Below, piece after piece: positions 1-11,023 of a stretch of DNA of 64,000 nucleotides. The notes below the pieces were generated by a model. The model did no database searches. It saw only the letters and a list, made by a program, of their open reading frames with translations, and was not told the origin of the DNA. The translations under genes and the position numbers were made by a program. The stretch spans positions 505,696-569,695 of the forward strand of contig CAVXVO010000004.1 in the NCBI GenBank assembly GCA_963765295.1, read 5' to 3'. This stretch comes from PALSA-612 sp963765295. Lineage in GTDB: Bacteria; Actinomycetota; Thermoleophilia; Gaiellales; Gaiellaceae. The stretch's first letter is position 1, and each line of letters opens with the position of its first letter.

Positions 1-1
1 C

Positions 2-301
2 GTCACGGTGCAGTCACTGAAGCTGCAATGGGCAGGCCGGCAGTTCCTGGCGTTGCTCGGCGTGAAGGCGAACGTGAATCACGTCACGGTTGACATCCGC
101 CTCTTCAGCGGCACCCACCTCATCGGGTCACACAAGGCGACGACCGGCAACCTCAACCTCGACCAGCCGACGACGGACCAGTCCGTGTTCACGGTTCCCC
201 CGAACGTCAAGCGCGGGACGAAGCTCCGCCTCGTCGTCAAGCTGACGGCCAAGGGCGCCACGGCAACCGCTGCGCTGGTCAAGAACCTCAGCGCGCCGTA
301 A
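2..301 (+). CDS. C-terminal fragment of an unknown protein (5' end outside window)
   Basis: The reading frame is open from the left edge to a TAA at 299-301 and there is no convincing start inside the window. The visible ~99 residues are rich in Val, Thr and Leu and read like an extracellular beta-sandwich tail, with alternating hydrophobic strands, a Thr/Asp-rich loop and a basic final strand. I do not recognise a family. A GTG at position 8 could serve as a start, but there is no ribosome binding site room, so a truncated larger protein is more likely. The next gene starts 50 bases downstream. Confidence 0.5.
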   Translation, partial: VTVQSLKLQWAGRQFLALLGVKANVNHVTVDIRLFSGTHLIGSHKATTGNLNLDQPTTDQSVFTVPPNVKRGTKLRLVVKLTAKGATATAALVKNLSAP

Positions 302-351
302 CGCCCACCGCAGCGTCCGGCTGCGCACCGTCGTTCTGATTGAATCGAGGC

Positions 352-3104
<2,753 letters not shown>

Positions 3105-3108
<4 letters not shown>

Positions 3109-3839
3109 CCGAGCGCGTCCTCACCTGGGAGGGCTGCCTCAACGTCCGCGATCTGGGCGGGCATCCGACCGCGGAGGGCGGCGAGACGAGCTTCGGCGCC
3201 GTCGTTCGGGCCGACAGCGTGCAGCACCTGACAGCGGCGGGACGGCGTGCGCTCGTCGAGTACGGCGTGCGCACGGTCGTCGACCTGCGCCGCCACGACG
3301 AGCGCACCCGCGACGTGCCGCTCGAGCCGCCGGTCGACGTCGTCCACGTCCCCCTCGACGACTGGCACCAGCAGGAGATCCACAGCCTCTGGCGCAGCGA
3401 AGGCGACGACGAGGCGGGCGTCCGTGCCGCGTACCGGATGATGACCGAGACGCTGGCACCGAACTTCGCCCGCGCGATCGAGGTCGTCGCCGACGCGCCC
3501 CCGGGAGGCGTGGTCGTCCACTGCTACGCCGGGAAGGACAGGACCGGTCTCACGTGCGCGATGCTCCTGCGGCTCGCGGGCGTCGGGATCGACGACATCG
3601 CCGCCGACTACGGCCTCTCGGGCGACAACATCCGCACGCTGATCGAGCCGTGGGCGGACGCCGCGCCCGACGAGCGCGAGCGAGCACTGCGGCTGCGCAT
3701 CGGGTCCTCCCCGCCGCAGGTGATGACGGACGTCCTCACGGCGCTCGAGGAGCGTCACGGCGACGTGCGCGGCTACCTCCTCGCCGCCGGCGCGGACCCG
3801 GCCGCGCTCGACCGCGCCCGCGAGCGGCTCCTCGGATGA
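3105..3839 (+). CDS. Tyrosine/serine protein phosphatase family (Tyr_phosphatase_3-like)
   Basis: Carries the phosphatase P-loop HCYAGKDRTG (Cys nucleophile, Arg of CX5R) followed by an alpha-helical C-terminus, as in the family of bacterial tyrosine/lipid phosphatases typified by MptpB. The conserved N-terminal block (LNVRDLGG, then the EGGETSFGAVVRAD stretch) is coded at 3138-3215, upstream of the first ATG/GTG/TTG in the frame (GTG 3219). The natural start is therefore probably the CTG at 3105, which overlaps the aconitase stop as CTGA. If only GTG 3219 is used the protein lacks the family's N-terminal strand. Its own stop overlaps the next start (ATGA). Substrate unknown. Confidence 0.8.
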
Positions 3840-4372
3840 CCCGTCCGCCGCTGCTCGTCGTCGTGACGGGTATGCCGGCGGCCGGGAAGACGACCCTCGC
3901 GCGAGAGCTCGCCGGCAGGCTGGAGCTGCCGCTGGTCGAGAAGGACGAGCTCAAGGAGACGCTGTTCGACACGCTCGGCGTCGGCGACGTCGAGTGGTCG
4001 CAACGGCTCGGCGGCGCCGTCTATCCGCTCGTCTTCCTGTTCGTGCGGCGCGTGCTCGCCGCCGGGCGCTCGGTGATCGCCGAGGCGAACTTCTTCCGCG
4101 GCGACCAGGAGTGTCACTTCGCGGCGCTGCCGGCACACCGGCTCGTGCAGATCCATTGCTACGCCCCGCTGGAGGTCCTGCTCGAACGCTACGCAAACCG
4201 CCCCGACCGCCACCCCGGCCATCTCACAGGCCTGCGCGTCGACGAGCTCGCCGAGCGATACGAGTCCGGCCGAAACGGGCCACTCGAGCTCGACGGCGAG
4301 CTGATCGAGCTGGACACGAGCCGGCCGTTCGACGCCGAGACGCTCGCTGCGACGCTGCGCGCGTCGCTCTAG
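3836..4372 (+). CDS. AAA/P-loop small-molecule kinase (zeta-toxin/AAA_33-like)
   Basis: A 178-residue P-loop NTPase with Walker A GMPAAGKTT at residues 12-20 and the following ELAGRLELPLVEKDELKE helix typical of AAA_33/shikimate-kinase-like proteins. The acidic residues of DELKE and the basic NRPDRHPGH region near 120-130 (lid-like) suggest phosphoryl transfer to a small molecule, but the substrate cannot be read. ATG 3836 overlaps the phosphatase stop, so the two are probably translationally coupled. Its TAG stop lies in a CTAG palindrome shared with the convergent ATPase gene. Confidence 0.8.
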   Translation: MTRPPLLVVVTGMPAAGKTTLARELAGRLELPLVEKDELKETLFDTLGVGDVEWSQRLGGAVYPLVFLFVRRVLAAGRSVIAEANFFRGDQECHFAALPAHRLVQIHCYAPLEVLLERYANRPDRHPGHLTGLRVDELAERYESGRNGPLELDGELIELDTSRPFDAETLAATLRASL

Positions 4373-6750
4373 GCGCTCGCGCTTCCCCAACGGGCCACGG
4401 CCCAGCCGGGAATGAAGCGGTCGTCCGTCCCGATCAGGCCCCCGATCGCAAGCGCGGCGCCGGCTGCGATCGCAAGCCAGGCGAGCGGGCTCGGAATCGC
4501 GAGCGCGTAGAAGTTCCTCGCGAACGGCGTGATCAGGACGAGGGCATACACGCCTCCGAGCACCGCGCAGAGCGCCCCCACCCAGGCGCCGCGGCGCGCC
4601 GTCGTCGACTCGAGCGCGAGGATCAGGTACAGGCCGACGATCAGCAGGACGGTGGCGGCGACGGTTCGCGACTCGTCGAGCGGCCGGTCGAGCACGTCAA
4701 TGACGAACGTGTAGCTCGACAGGACGCCCAGGCCGGCGGCGGTGCCGGCCGGGATGGCGAAGCGTGCGATGTCCCGCAGGAAGCCTTTGATCCGGAACTC
4801 CCCGGCGCTCGGGGCGAGGGCGAGGAAGAAGGCCGGGATGCCGATCGCGAGCGAGGCGACCAGCGACAGGTGCCGCGGCAGCAGCGGATAGGCGGTCGGT
4901 GTCAGGCCGATCGAGACCACGAGGAAGACCGCGAACGCCGACTTGGTGATGAAGAGCTTCGTGACACGCGTGAGGTTGCGCAGGACCTTCCGGCCTTCGA
5001 CGACCATGTCCGGCACCGAGCCGAAGTCGTCGCGGACGAGCACGAGGTCGGCGACGCTCCTCGCCATCTGCGAACCCGTACCCTGCGCGATGCCGAGCCT
5101 GGACGCCTTCAGGGCGGGGACGTCGTTGACGCCGTCGCCGATCATTGCCACGTACTTCCCGGCCGCCGTGAGCGCCTCGACCACGCTCTTCTTGCCCTCC
5201 GGCGAGATCCGACCGATGACCGATGTCTCGAGCACGGCCTTCGCGAGTGCGGCTCGGCTCGTCGGGAGGTCTGAGCCGTCCAGCGGTGGACCCTTCTCCG
5301 GCACACCCGCGTCGCGGGCGATCGCCGCCACCGTCTCGGGCCGGTCGCCCGAGAGCACGCGCAGCTCGACGCCCTGGGCGAGCAGGTACTCGACTGTCTC
5401 CCGCGCATTCGGCCGCAGGCGCTCCCCGATCACGACGATCCCGAGCGGATGCAGGTCGGACGGCGGGCCCTCTTCGGCTCTGACGTCGCCGAGGTCGGTG
5501 GTCGTCGTGCCGATCGCGACCACGCGCCGGCCCTGTGCCGCTTCGGTCTCGGCGCGCTCCTTGAGCCCGTCGAGGGGGAAGAGCTCGGGCGCACCGAGGA
5601 CGTACCGGTCGTTCCCGAGCGCGACCGCGCTCCAGCGCCGGCTCGACGAGAACGGCACCTCGTCCGCCGGATGCTCGGCCGGCGCGGCGAATGCGGAGCG
5701 GATGGCATCGAGCGTCGACGTGCGGCTGGCGGCGCTCGCGCCGTAGCGACCGAGCGCGCGCTCCAACTCGTCCTTCATCACCCCCGGCGCCGGCACGTCC
5801 TCGAGTACCTTCGGCTCGGGCTCGGTGAGCGTGCCCGTCTTGTCCGTGCAGACCAGATCGACCGAGGCCAGCGACTCGAGTGCGTTCAGCTGCTGGACGA
5901 GCGCGCCACGGCGGGCGATGCGCAGCGCGGCGACGGCGAACGTCAGGCTGGTAAGCAGGATCAGGCCCTCTGGCACGAGCGTGACGACCGCGGCAACCGC
6001 GGTGGGCACGGCGTCACCGACCTTCGTGTGCCGGTGGTAGAGCGCGTAGCCGAGCACCAGGCCGAGCGGGACCATGATCGCGACGAGCGTGAGCAGGAGC
6101 TTGTTGAGCGCGCGCTCGAGCGGCGAGCGCGGGTGGCGAAACGACCGCGCCTCGCCGGCGATCTTCGACGCGTAGCTCTGGTCGCCGACCGCGGTCACCT
6201 CGAACTCGCCGATCCCCTCGGCGACGAACGACCCCGAGCGAACGTCATCGCCGGGCGCGCGCAAGACCGGCCGCGACTCGCCGGTGAGGATCGATTCGTC
6301 GATCTGAAGGCCGGTGGCGGTCTCGATCCGCCCGTCCGCGACGATCTGGTCGCCGGCCTGGACGCGGAGCAGGTCGCCGACGACGACGTTGTCGACGCTC
6401 ACCTGCCGCGCCGCGCTGTCCCTGACGACGGTCGCCGTCGGAGCCACGAGCGCGGCCAGCTGGTCCAGCGCCTTCTTGGCCCGTACCTCCTGGACGATCC
6501 CGATGGCGGAGTTGAAGAAGAGGATCCCGAGAAACAGTGAGTCCTGCCACTCGCCGAACGCGATCGTCACCGCGCCGGCCACGGCCAGGATCAAGTTGAA
6601 GATCGTGAAGACGTTGGCCCGGACGATGCTCGCGTACGAGCGGCTCGTCGCCGGGGGCCGCTGGGGACCCCGCGCCTGGAGACGCCGCGTTGCCTCGGCC
6701 TCGGTCAGCCCGCTCGGCGGCCGCGCCGCCGCCGTCGTCGCGGTCGCCAT
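4369..6750 (-). CDS. P-type cation-transporting ATPase (CtpE-like, P2 group)
   Basis: An integral-membrane cation pump of 793 residues. Visible motifs are TGES (156-159, actuator), LVPEGL (membrane helix M4, 258-263), phosphorylation motif DKTGTLTE with Asp303, and GDGVNDVPALKAS in the hinge of the P domain. There is no N-terminal metal-binding domain and no CPC, so it is not a heavy-metal P1B pump. The PEGL motif and overall layout match mycobacterial CtpE, a calcium-linked ATPase; the exact ion is inferred. ATG 6750 follows TAGGTT by six bases (leaderless). Divergent from the regulator at 6858 and convergent with the kinase gene. Confidence 0.92.
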   Translation of the reverse strand: MATATTAAARPPSGLTEAEATRRLQARGPQRPPATSRSYASIVRANVFTIFNLILAVAGAVTIAFGEWQDSLFLGILFFNSAIGIVQEVRAKKALDQLAALVAPTATVVRDSAARQVSVDNVVVGDLLRVQAGDQIVADGRIETATGLQIDESILTGESRPVLRAPGDDVRSGSFVAEGIGEFEVTAVGDQSYASKIAGEARSFRHPRSPLERALNKLLLTLVAIMVPLGLVLGYALYHRHTKVGDAVPTAVAAVVTLVPEGLILLTSLTFAVAALRIARRGALVQQLNALESLASVDLVCTDKTGTLTEPEPKVLEDVPAPGVMKDELERALGRYGASAASRTSTLDAIRSAFAAPAEHPADEVPFSSSRRWSAVALGNDRYVLGAPELFPLDGLKERAETEAAQGRRVVAIGTTTTDLGDVRAEEGPPSDLHPLGIVVIGERLRPNARETVEYLLAQGVELRVLSGDRPETVAAIARDAGVPEKGPPLDGSDLPTSRAALAKAVLETSVIGRISPEGKKSVVEALTAAGKYVAMIGDGVNDVPALKASRLGIAQGTGSQMARSVADLVLVRDDFGSVPDMVVEGRKVLRNLTRVTKLFITKSAFAVFLVVSIGLTPTAYPLLPRHLSLVASLAIGIPAFFLALAPSAGEFRIKGFLRDIARFAIPAGTAAGLGVLSSYTFVIDVLDRPLDESRTVAATVLLIVGLYLILALESTTARRGAWVGALCAVLGGVYALVLITPFARNFYALAIPSPLAWLAIAAGAALAIGGLIGTDDRFIPGWAVARWGSASA

Positions 6751-6756
6751 CGGGAG

Positions 6757-6762
6757 AACCTA
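6757..6762 (-). promoter_or_regulatory. -10 element of the P-type ATPase gene (leaderless)
   Basis: TAGGTT on the minus strand sits exactly six bases before ATG 6750, so the transcript would start at or beside the A of the start codon. No Shine-Dalgarno is visible. The -35 is not recognisable. Confidence 0.5.
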
Positions 6763-6802
6763 CCCCGATTCGGGCTCAGGAGCGAGCCTGGCGTAGCCGA
6801 CG

Positions 6803-6824
6803 GTGCCTGGCACGTGCCTGGCAC
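6803..6824. repeat. Perfect tandem repeat of an 11-mer in a divergent promoter region
   Basis: GTGCCTGGCAC occurs twice head to tail with no mismatch. With the flanking bases the block also begins GGTGC and ends GCACC, so it can form a hairpin. It lies between the start of the P-type ATPase and the HTH regulator, upstream of both -10 elements. It could be an operator or a dispersed REP-like element. Confidence 0.6.
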
Positions 6825-6833
6825 CGATTCGTT

Positions 6834-6858
6834 CTAAAGCGTGCTAGAGTGTTTTTAG
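6834..6858. promoter_or_regulatory. Leaderless promoter and CTAAA...TTTAG inverted repeat before the HTH regulator
   Basis: TAGAGT at 6845-6850 lies seven bases before GTG 6858, matching the leaderless pattern seen elsewhere in this window. CTAAA (6834-6838) and TTTAG (6854-6858) form a five-base inverted repeat around this hexamer, a possible autoregulatory operator. Confidence 0.45.
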
Positions 6859-7574
6859 TGACCAGCCTCTCGGCCATCGCCCAGCCGGAGCTGCGAGAGA
6901 TCGTCCTGTTCGCACGCTCGCAGGCCCGGCCGGTGAGCGCGGACGACGTCGCGGCGCACTTCCGGATCCACCGCACGGTCGCGCGAGCGCGGCTCGAGCG
7001 AATTGCCGCCGCCGGACTGCTCACCGTCTCGTTCGCGCGCCGGTCGGGCCGGACCGGGCCCGGGGCGGGACGGCCCAGCAAGCTGTACGCCGTGCCGCCC
7101 GAGACGAGCGCGATCGAGTTCCCGGCGCGGCGCTACGACCGACTGCTCGCGCACCTGCTCGACGCCGTGCCCTCGGAGGGGCGCGAGATCGCCCTTGCCG
7201 AGGCCGGTGTCGCGTACGCCGGCGACCTCGCCGAGAGCGCCGCCCTCGGCCGCACTCGGGGCATCCGCTCGGCCGCCGAACGCGCATGCGCGGCGCTGGG
7301 CAAGCTCGGTTTCCAGGCCTCCGTGACCGAGTCCACCGAGGACAGCGTCACGATCACGACGCCGACCTGCCCGCTGCGACCGCTCGTCGTCGCGAATCGC
7401 GGAGCCGCCTCCGTCGACCGCGGCATGTGGATGGGGCTGGTCGCCGCCTACCTCCCGCGAAGCCGACCGTGCAGCGTGACGTGCGAGCCGCAAGGATGTC
7501 TCGACGGCCACGCGTCCTGCCGCGTCCTGCTCACGTTCGGGACCGACAGTCCAAATACCGACCGACACTCGTAA
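6858..7574 (+). CDS. HTH transcriptional regulator with C-terminal cysteine cluster (SufR/ArsR-like)
   Basis: A 238-residue protein. Residues ~10-80 form a winged helix (ELREIVLFARSQ, RPVSADDVAAHF, a basic recognition helix and a GPGAGRPSKLY wing). The C-terminal half has Cys144, 171, 205, 209, 214 and 221, the last four spaced CX3CX4CX6C, recalling regulators such as SufR that bind an Fe-S cluster. I infer redox or iron sensing; the spacing is not the textbook SufR spacing. GTG 6858 is chosen because the winged helix begins immediately after it and a -10 lies seven bases upstream. It precedes the FAD oxidoreductase gene by 24 bases and may control that operon. Confidence 0.75.
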   Translation: MTSLSAIAQPELREIVLFARSQARPVSADDVAAHFRIHRTVARARLERIAAAGLLTVSFARRSGRTGPGAGRPSKLYAVPPETSAIEFPARRYDRLLAHLLDAVPSEGREIALAEAGVAYAGDLAESAALGRTRGIRSAAERACAALGKLGFQASVTESTEDSVTITTPTCPLRPLVVANRGAASVDRGMWMGLVAAYLPRSRPCSVTCEPQGCLDGHASCRVLLTFGTDSPNTDRHS

Positions 7575-7598
7575 GAAGCGATCGAGGAAGGAGACATC

Positions 7599-8741
7599 GT
7601 GAGCTCGTACCGCTACCTGATCGTCGGAGGAGGCATGACCGCCGATGCCGCGTGCCGGGGGATCCGCGAGCACGACGCCGGCGGCTCGATCGGACTCGTC
7701 GGCGCGGAGGGCCACCCGCCCTACGACCGGCCGCCGCTCACGAAGGCGCTCTGGCAGGGCAAGGACGAGAGCACGATCTGGCGTGGCACCGACGAGCTCG
7801 GCGTCGACCTTCGGCTCGGACGCCGGATCGTCTCGCTCGACCTCGACGCGCACAGCGCAACCGACGACCAGGGCGACGAGTACGGCTACGAGCGTCTCCT
7901 GCTCGCGACCGGCGGCCGCCCGCGGCAGCTCGCCGGCGTGGACGACGCCGTCTACTTCCGTACGTTCGACGACTACCAGCGCCTGCGGGAGCTCTCGAGC
8001 GACGGCGGCCGCTTCGTCGTCGTCGGCGGCGGCTTCATCGGCTCGGAGATCGCCGCGGCGCTGCAGTCGACCGGCGCGGCTGTGACGATGCTCTTCCCGG
8101 ACGACGGGATCTGCGCCCGCCTCTTCCCCGCCGCGCTCTCGAGCTTCGTCACGGACTACTACGGGGAGCAGGGCGTCGAGGTGCTGACCGGAGAGCGCGT
8201 CGCCGCGGGCGACCCCCGGCTCGAGGGTGCGAAGGCCGTCGTCGCAGGGCTCGGCATCGAGCCCGACACGGCGCTCGCAGCGCAGTCCGGTCTCCCGGTC
8301 GACAACGGCATCCTCGTCGACGACCACGGCCGTGTCGGCGGACGCGACGACGTCTTCGCCGCGGGTGACGTCGCACGCTTCCCCGTCCCCGCCCTCGGCA
8401 CCCATATGCGCGTCGAGCACGAGGACCACGCCCGCACCCACGGACACTCGGTCGGCGCCAACATGGCCGGTGCGGACACGCCTTACGACCATCTGCCCTT
8501 CTTCTACTCGGACCTGTTCGATCTCGGCTACGAGGCCGTCGGCGAGGTCGACTCGCGCCATGCGACGGTCGAGCACTGGAAGGAGCCGGGCCGCGAGGGC
8601 GTTGTGGCGTACGTGAACGACAGGCAGCAGCCGCGTGGATTCCTGCTCTGGAACGTCTGGGGGAAGGTGGACGCCGCGCGCGACCTGATCCGCGCCGGGC
8701 AACCGGTCGACGAGTCGACCGTGAAGGAGCTCGCAGGATAG
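7599..8741 (+). CDS. FAD-dependent NAD(P)H oxidoreductase (ferredoxin/rubredoxin reductase-like)
   Basis: A 380-residue flavoprotein of the pyridine-nucleotide-disulfide oxidoreductase fold. The FAD dinucleotide site is YLIVGGGMTADAA near residue 5, the NAD(P) site is RFVVVGGGFIGSEIA near 142, and the second FAD contact VFAAGDVA is near 250. There is no CxxC redox pair, so it transfers electrons to a separate partner, as in ferredoxin, rubredoxin or putidaredoxin reductases. A strong Shine-Dalgarno (GAGGAAGGAG) precedes GTG 7599. It opens a five-gene run with overlapping stops and starts; the next gene starts at its last base. Confidence 0.9.
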   Translation: MSSYRYLIVGGGMTADAACRGIREHDAGGSIGLVGAEGHPPYDRPPLTKALWQGKDESTIWRGTDELGVDLRLGRRIVSLDLDAHSATDDQGDEYGYERLLLATGGRPRQLAGVDDAVYFRTFDDYQRLRELSSDGGRFVVVGGGFIGSEIAAALQSTGAAVTMLFPDDGICARLFPAALSSFVTDYYGEQGVEVLTGERVAAGDPRLEGAKAVVAGLGIEPDTALAAQSGLPVDNGILVDDHGRVGGRDDVFAAGDVARFPVPALGTHMRVEHEDHARTHGHSVGANMAGADTPYDHLPFFYSDLFDLGYEAVGEVDSRHATVEHWKEPGREGVVAYVNDRQQPRGFLLWNVWGKVDAARDLIRAGQPVDESTVKELAG

Positions 8742-9559
8742 TGAGCGTCGCCGCCCAGTACGACCTCTTCCAGCGGTCGATCAAGCACCGGCCGGGAACC
8801 GAGCTCCTGTGCGAGTACGTCTTCCGGCCGGCCGCGCAGCTCGTCGTGGTCGCGCTTCGCCCGCTCCGCGTGGCGCCGCCCGCGGTCGTACTCGCCAACG
8901 CGGCCTGCGGCCTCGCCGCCGCCGCGACGATCGCGCGCGGCAACCTGATCGCGGGTGCGCTGCTGCTGCAGGCGAAGACGCTGCTCGACAACGCGGACGG
9001 CCAGCTCGCCCGCGCCACCGGCCGAGTGTCCGTCCTCGGCCGCTATCTCGACTCGGAGTCGGACCTGCTCGTGAACGCCGCCGTCTTCGCCGCGCTCGGG
9101 TCTGCGACGGGTGAGCCGTTCCTCGCTCTCGCCGCGTTCGTCGTGCTCACGATCGTCCTCAGCCTCGACTTCGACCTGGAGCGGCTGTACCGGCGCGAGC
9201 GCGGCGACGAGCGGGATCCGGCGCCGCCCGCAACCGCTGGGCTCGCGCGGGTCCTCGCACGCGTCTACGCAGTGGTCTACGGGACGCAGGACCGGCTGAT
9301 CGAGTCGTTCGTCGAGTGGCGCCTCCGAGGCGCGACGCCGGCAGAGCGGCTCGCCTACCACGACCGCGCCACGCTTCGGATCCTGGCCAACTTCGGGCTC
9401 TCGACCCAGCTCGCCGTCCTCGGCGTCTGCCTGGCGATCGGGCGCCCCGCGATCTACCTGTACGTCGTCCTCGCCTGCGGTGTCGCGATCGTGCCGCTCT
9501 TTCTGCGGAGAGAGCTGCTCGCGCACCGGGCCGGACGCATGTCCACCACGAGGAGGTAA
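8741..9559 (+). CDS. CDP-alcohol phosphatidyltransferase family protein
   Basis: A 272-residue membrane protein. The family signature D-G-x2-A-R-x8-G-x3-D-x3-D is intact: Asp86, Gly87, Ala90, Arg91, Gly100, Asp104 and Asp108 (DNADGQLAR then GRYLDSESD). These Asp residues bind the two metal ions that activate CDP-linked substrates in phospholipid headgroup transfer. Hydrophobic helices flank the motif and continue to the C-terminus. The alcohol acceptor cannot be inferred. The GTG start shares a base with the stop of the preceding oxidoreductase, and folE follows after three bases. Confidence 0.9.
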   Translation: MSVAAQYDLFQRSIKHRPGTELLCEYVFRPAAQLVVVALRPLRVAPPAVVLANAACGLAAAATIARGNLIAGALLLQAKTLLDNADGQLARATGRVSVLGRYLDSESDLLVNAAVFAALGSATGEPFLALAAFVVLTIVLSLDFDLERLYRRERGDERDPAPPATAGLARVLARVYAVVYGTQDRLIESFVEWRLRGATPAERLAYHDRATLRILANFGLSTQLAVLGVCLAIGRPAIYLYVVLACGVAIVPLFLRRELLAHRAGRMSTTRR

Positions 9560-9562
9560 CGA

Positions 9563-10214
9563 GTGCAGAGCGAGAACGTCGTCGATCTTCGAGCAGCCCT
9601 CTCGCACCGGGCCGAGCCGGCGCCGCGCGAGATCGGCCCCGACGACTGGCAGCGCTACGAGCAGTACATGGAGGAGATCTTCGCCGCGCTCGGCATGGCG
9701 GTGGACACGCCCGGCACCCGCGAGACGCCGGCGCGGTTCCTGCGGGCGCTCCACGACGCGACGGCCGGCTACGACGGCGACCCGAAGCTGCTGACGGCGT
9801 TCCCGGCCGAGGGCCGCGGCGGACCGGACAGCCTGGTCAGCCAGGTGGTCGAGGGGCCGATCTCCTTCCACTGCCTCTGCGAGCATCACGCGCTGCCGTT
9901 CTTCGGCGAGGCCCATGTCGCCTACGTACCGCGCAACGAGATCATCGGCATCTCCAAGCTGACCCGGCTGGTCCAGCTCTACGCCCGGCGCTTCACGGTG
10001 CAGGAACGCCTCGGCGAGCAGATCGCCGACTCGTTCGGTGGATCTGATCGACCCGCACGGCGTCGCCGTCCACCTCGAGGCTGCGCATCTCTGCACGCAG
10101 ATGCGCGGTGTGCGGGAGGAGAACTCGCGCACCGTGACGACGTTCTGGCGCGGCGGCTATACCGACGACCAGGCGCTGCGGCAGGACTTCCTCGCGCTCA
10201 TCCGCCGCTCGTGA
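9563..10214 (+). CDS. folE: GTP cyclohydrolase I FolE (one-base frameshift near 10037)
   Basis: Makes 7,8-dihydroneopterin triphosphate from GTP, the first step of folate and pterin synthesis. The first ~158 residues read in one frame, including the zinc site CEHHALPF (Cys106, His109) and IIGISKLTRLV. The frame then breaks at TTCGGTG (10033-10039), where one extra G moves the conserved end into the next frame: LIDPHGVAVHLEA, the zinc Cys in HLCTQMRGV, then the stop at 10212-10214. Both halves are well conserved, so an assembly error is more likely than gene decay. Its corrected stop overlaps the reductase start as GTGA. Confidence 0.88.
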
Positions 10215-11023
10215 ACCCGCTCGAGCTTCTCTGGGAGGCGGACGGGCTCCCGTCCTTCGACCTTCCGGAGGAGCTCGAGCGGCTGTACGGTGGCGGGTTC
10301 GGCCTCGCGCGGCCGCTGCTCTTCGCCAACTTCGTCGAGACGCTCGACGGCGTGGTCGCGATCCGGTCGGAGCCGCGGACGAACCGGCTCGTAAGCGGCG
10401 ACAGCGAGGCCGACCGCTTCGTGATGGGCCTGCTCAGGGCGTGCGCCGACTCGGTGCTGCTCGGCTCCGGCACGCTGCACGGCTCGCCGACCTCCGTCTG
10501 GACCCCGGAGCGGGCCTGCCCGGCAGGCGCCGACGCCTTCTCGGAGCTCCGGCAGCGCCTCGGCCTGGAGGCCGACCCCGAGCTCGCCGTGCTCACCGCG
10601 AGCGGCGCGATCGAGCCCGAGCACCCGGCGCTCGAGCGCGGCGCTGTCGTGCTGACGACGAAGGACGGTGCGGCCCGCTGCCGACCCAAGCTCCCCGGGG
10701 CGGTCGAGGTGGTCGTACTTGGCGGCGAGTCGTCCGTCGACCCGGCCGAGGCGGTCGGTGTCCTCAACGAGCGAGGGCGCCGCTCGATCCTGTCGGAGGC
10801 CGGGCCGCACGTCTTCGGCTCGCTGCTCGCCGCCGGCCTCGTCGACGAGCTGTTCCTGACGGTCTCGCCGCTCCTGGCCGGGCGCTCCCCGCTCGGCGAG
10901 CGGCTCGGCCTCGTCGAGGGCGAGGAGCTGCTCCCCGGCCGCGCCTCGCCGTCACGCCTGCTCGGGGTCCGACGCGACGGGGCACATCTCTTCCTGCGGT
11001 ACGGGCTATCGTCCGGCGCGTGA
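10211..11023 (+). CDS. RibD C-terminal/dihydrofolate reductase-like reductase
   Basis: A 270-residue RibD_C/DHFR-fold protein. The N-terminal strand and helix (LLFANFVETLDGVVA) match the family's 'S/N-xDG' substrate and cofactor region. ADSVLLGSGTLHGSP is the NADPH-binding segment, and the C-terminal SILSEAGPHVFGSLLAAGLVDELFLTVSPLLAG block is diagnostic. Next to folE it is a good candidate for reduction of a pterin or pyrimidine (a dihydrofolate-reductase stand-in is possible). GTG 10211 overlaps the corrected folE stop, and its own stop overlaps the next start (GTGA). Exact substrate unknown. Confidence 0.85.
   Translation: MNPLELLWEADGLPSFDLPEELERLYGGGFGLARPLLFANFVETLDGVVAIRSEPRTNRLVSGDSEADRFVMGLLRACADSVLLGSGTLHGSPTSVWTPERACPAGADAFSELRQRLGLEADPELAVLTASGAIEPEHPALERGAVVLTTKDGAARCRPKLPGAVEVVVLGGESSVDPAEAVGVLNERGRRSILSEAGPHVFGSLLAAGLVDELFLTVSPLLAGRSPLGERLGLVEGEELLPGRASPSRLLGVRRDGAHLFLRYGLSSGA

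Noticed and set aside
6855..8702. A 615-codon minus-strand open frame opposite the HTH regulator and FAD oxidoreductase
   Set aside because: Shadow of two well-supported plus-strand genes in high-GC DNA.
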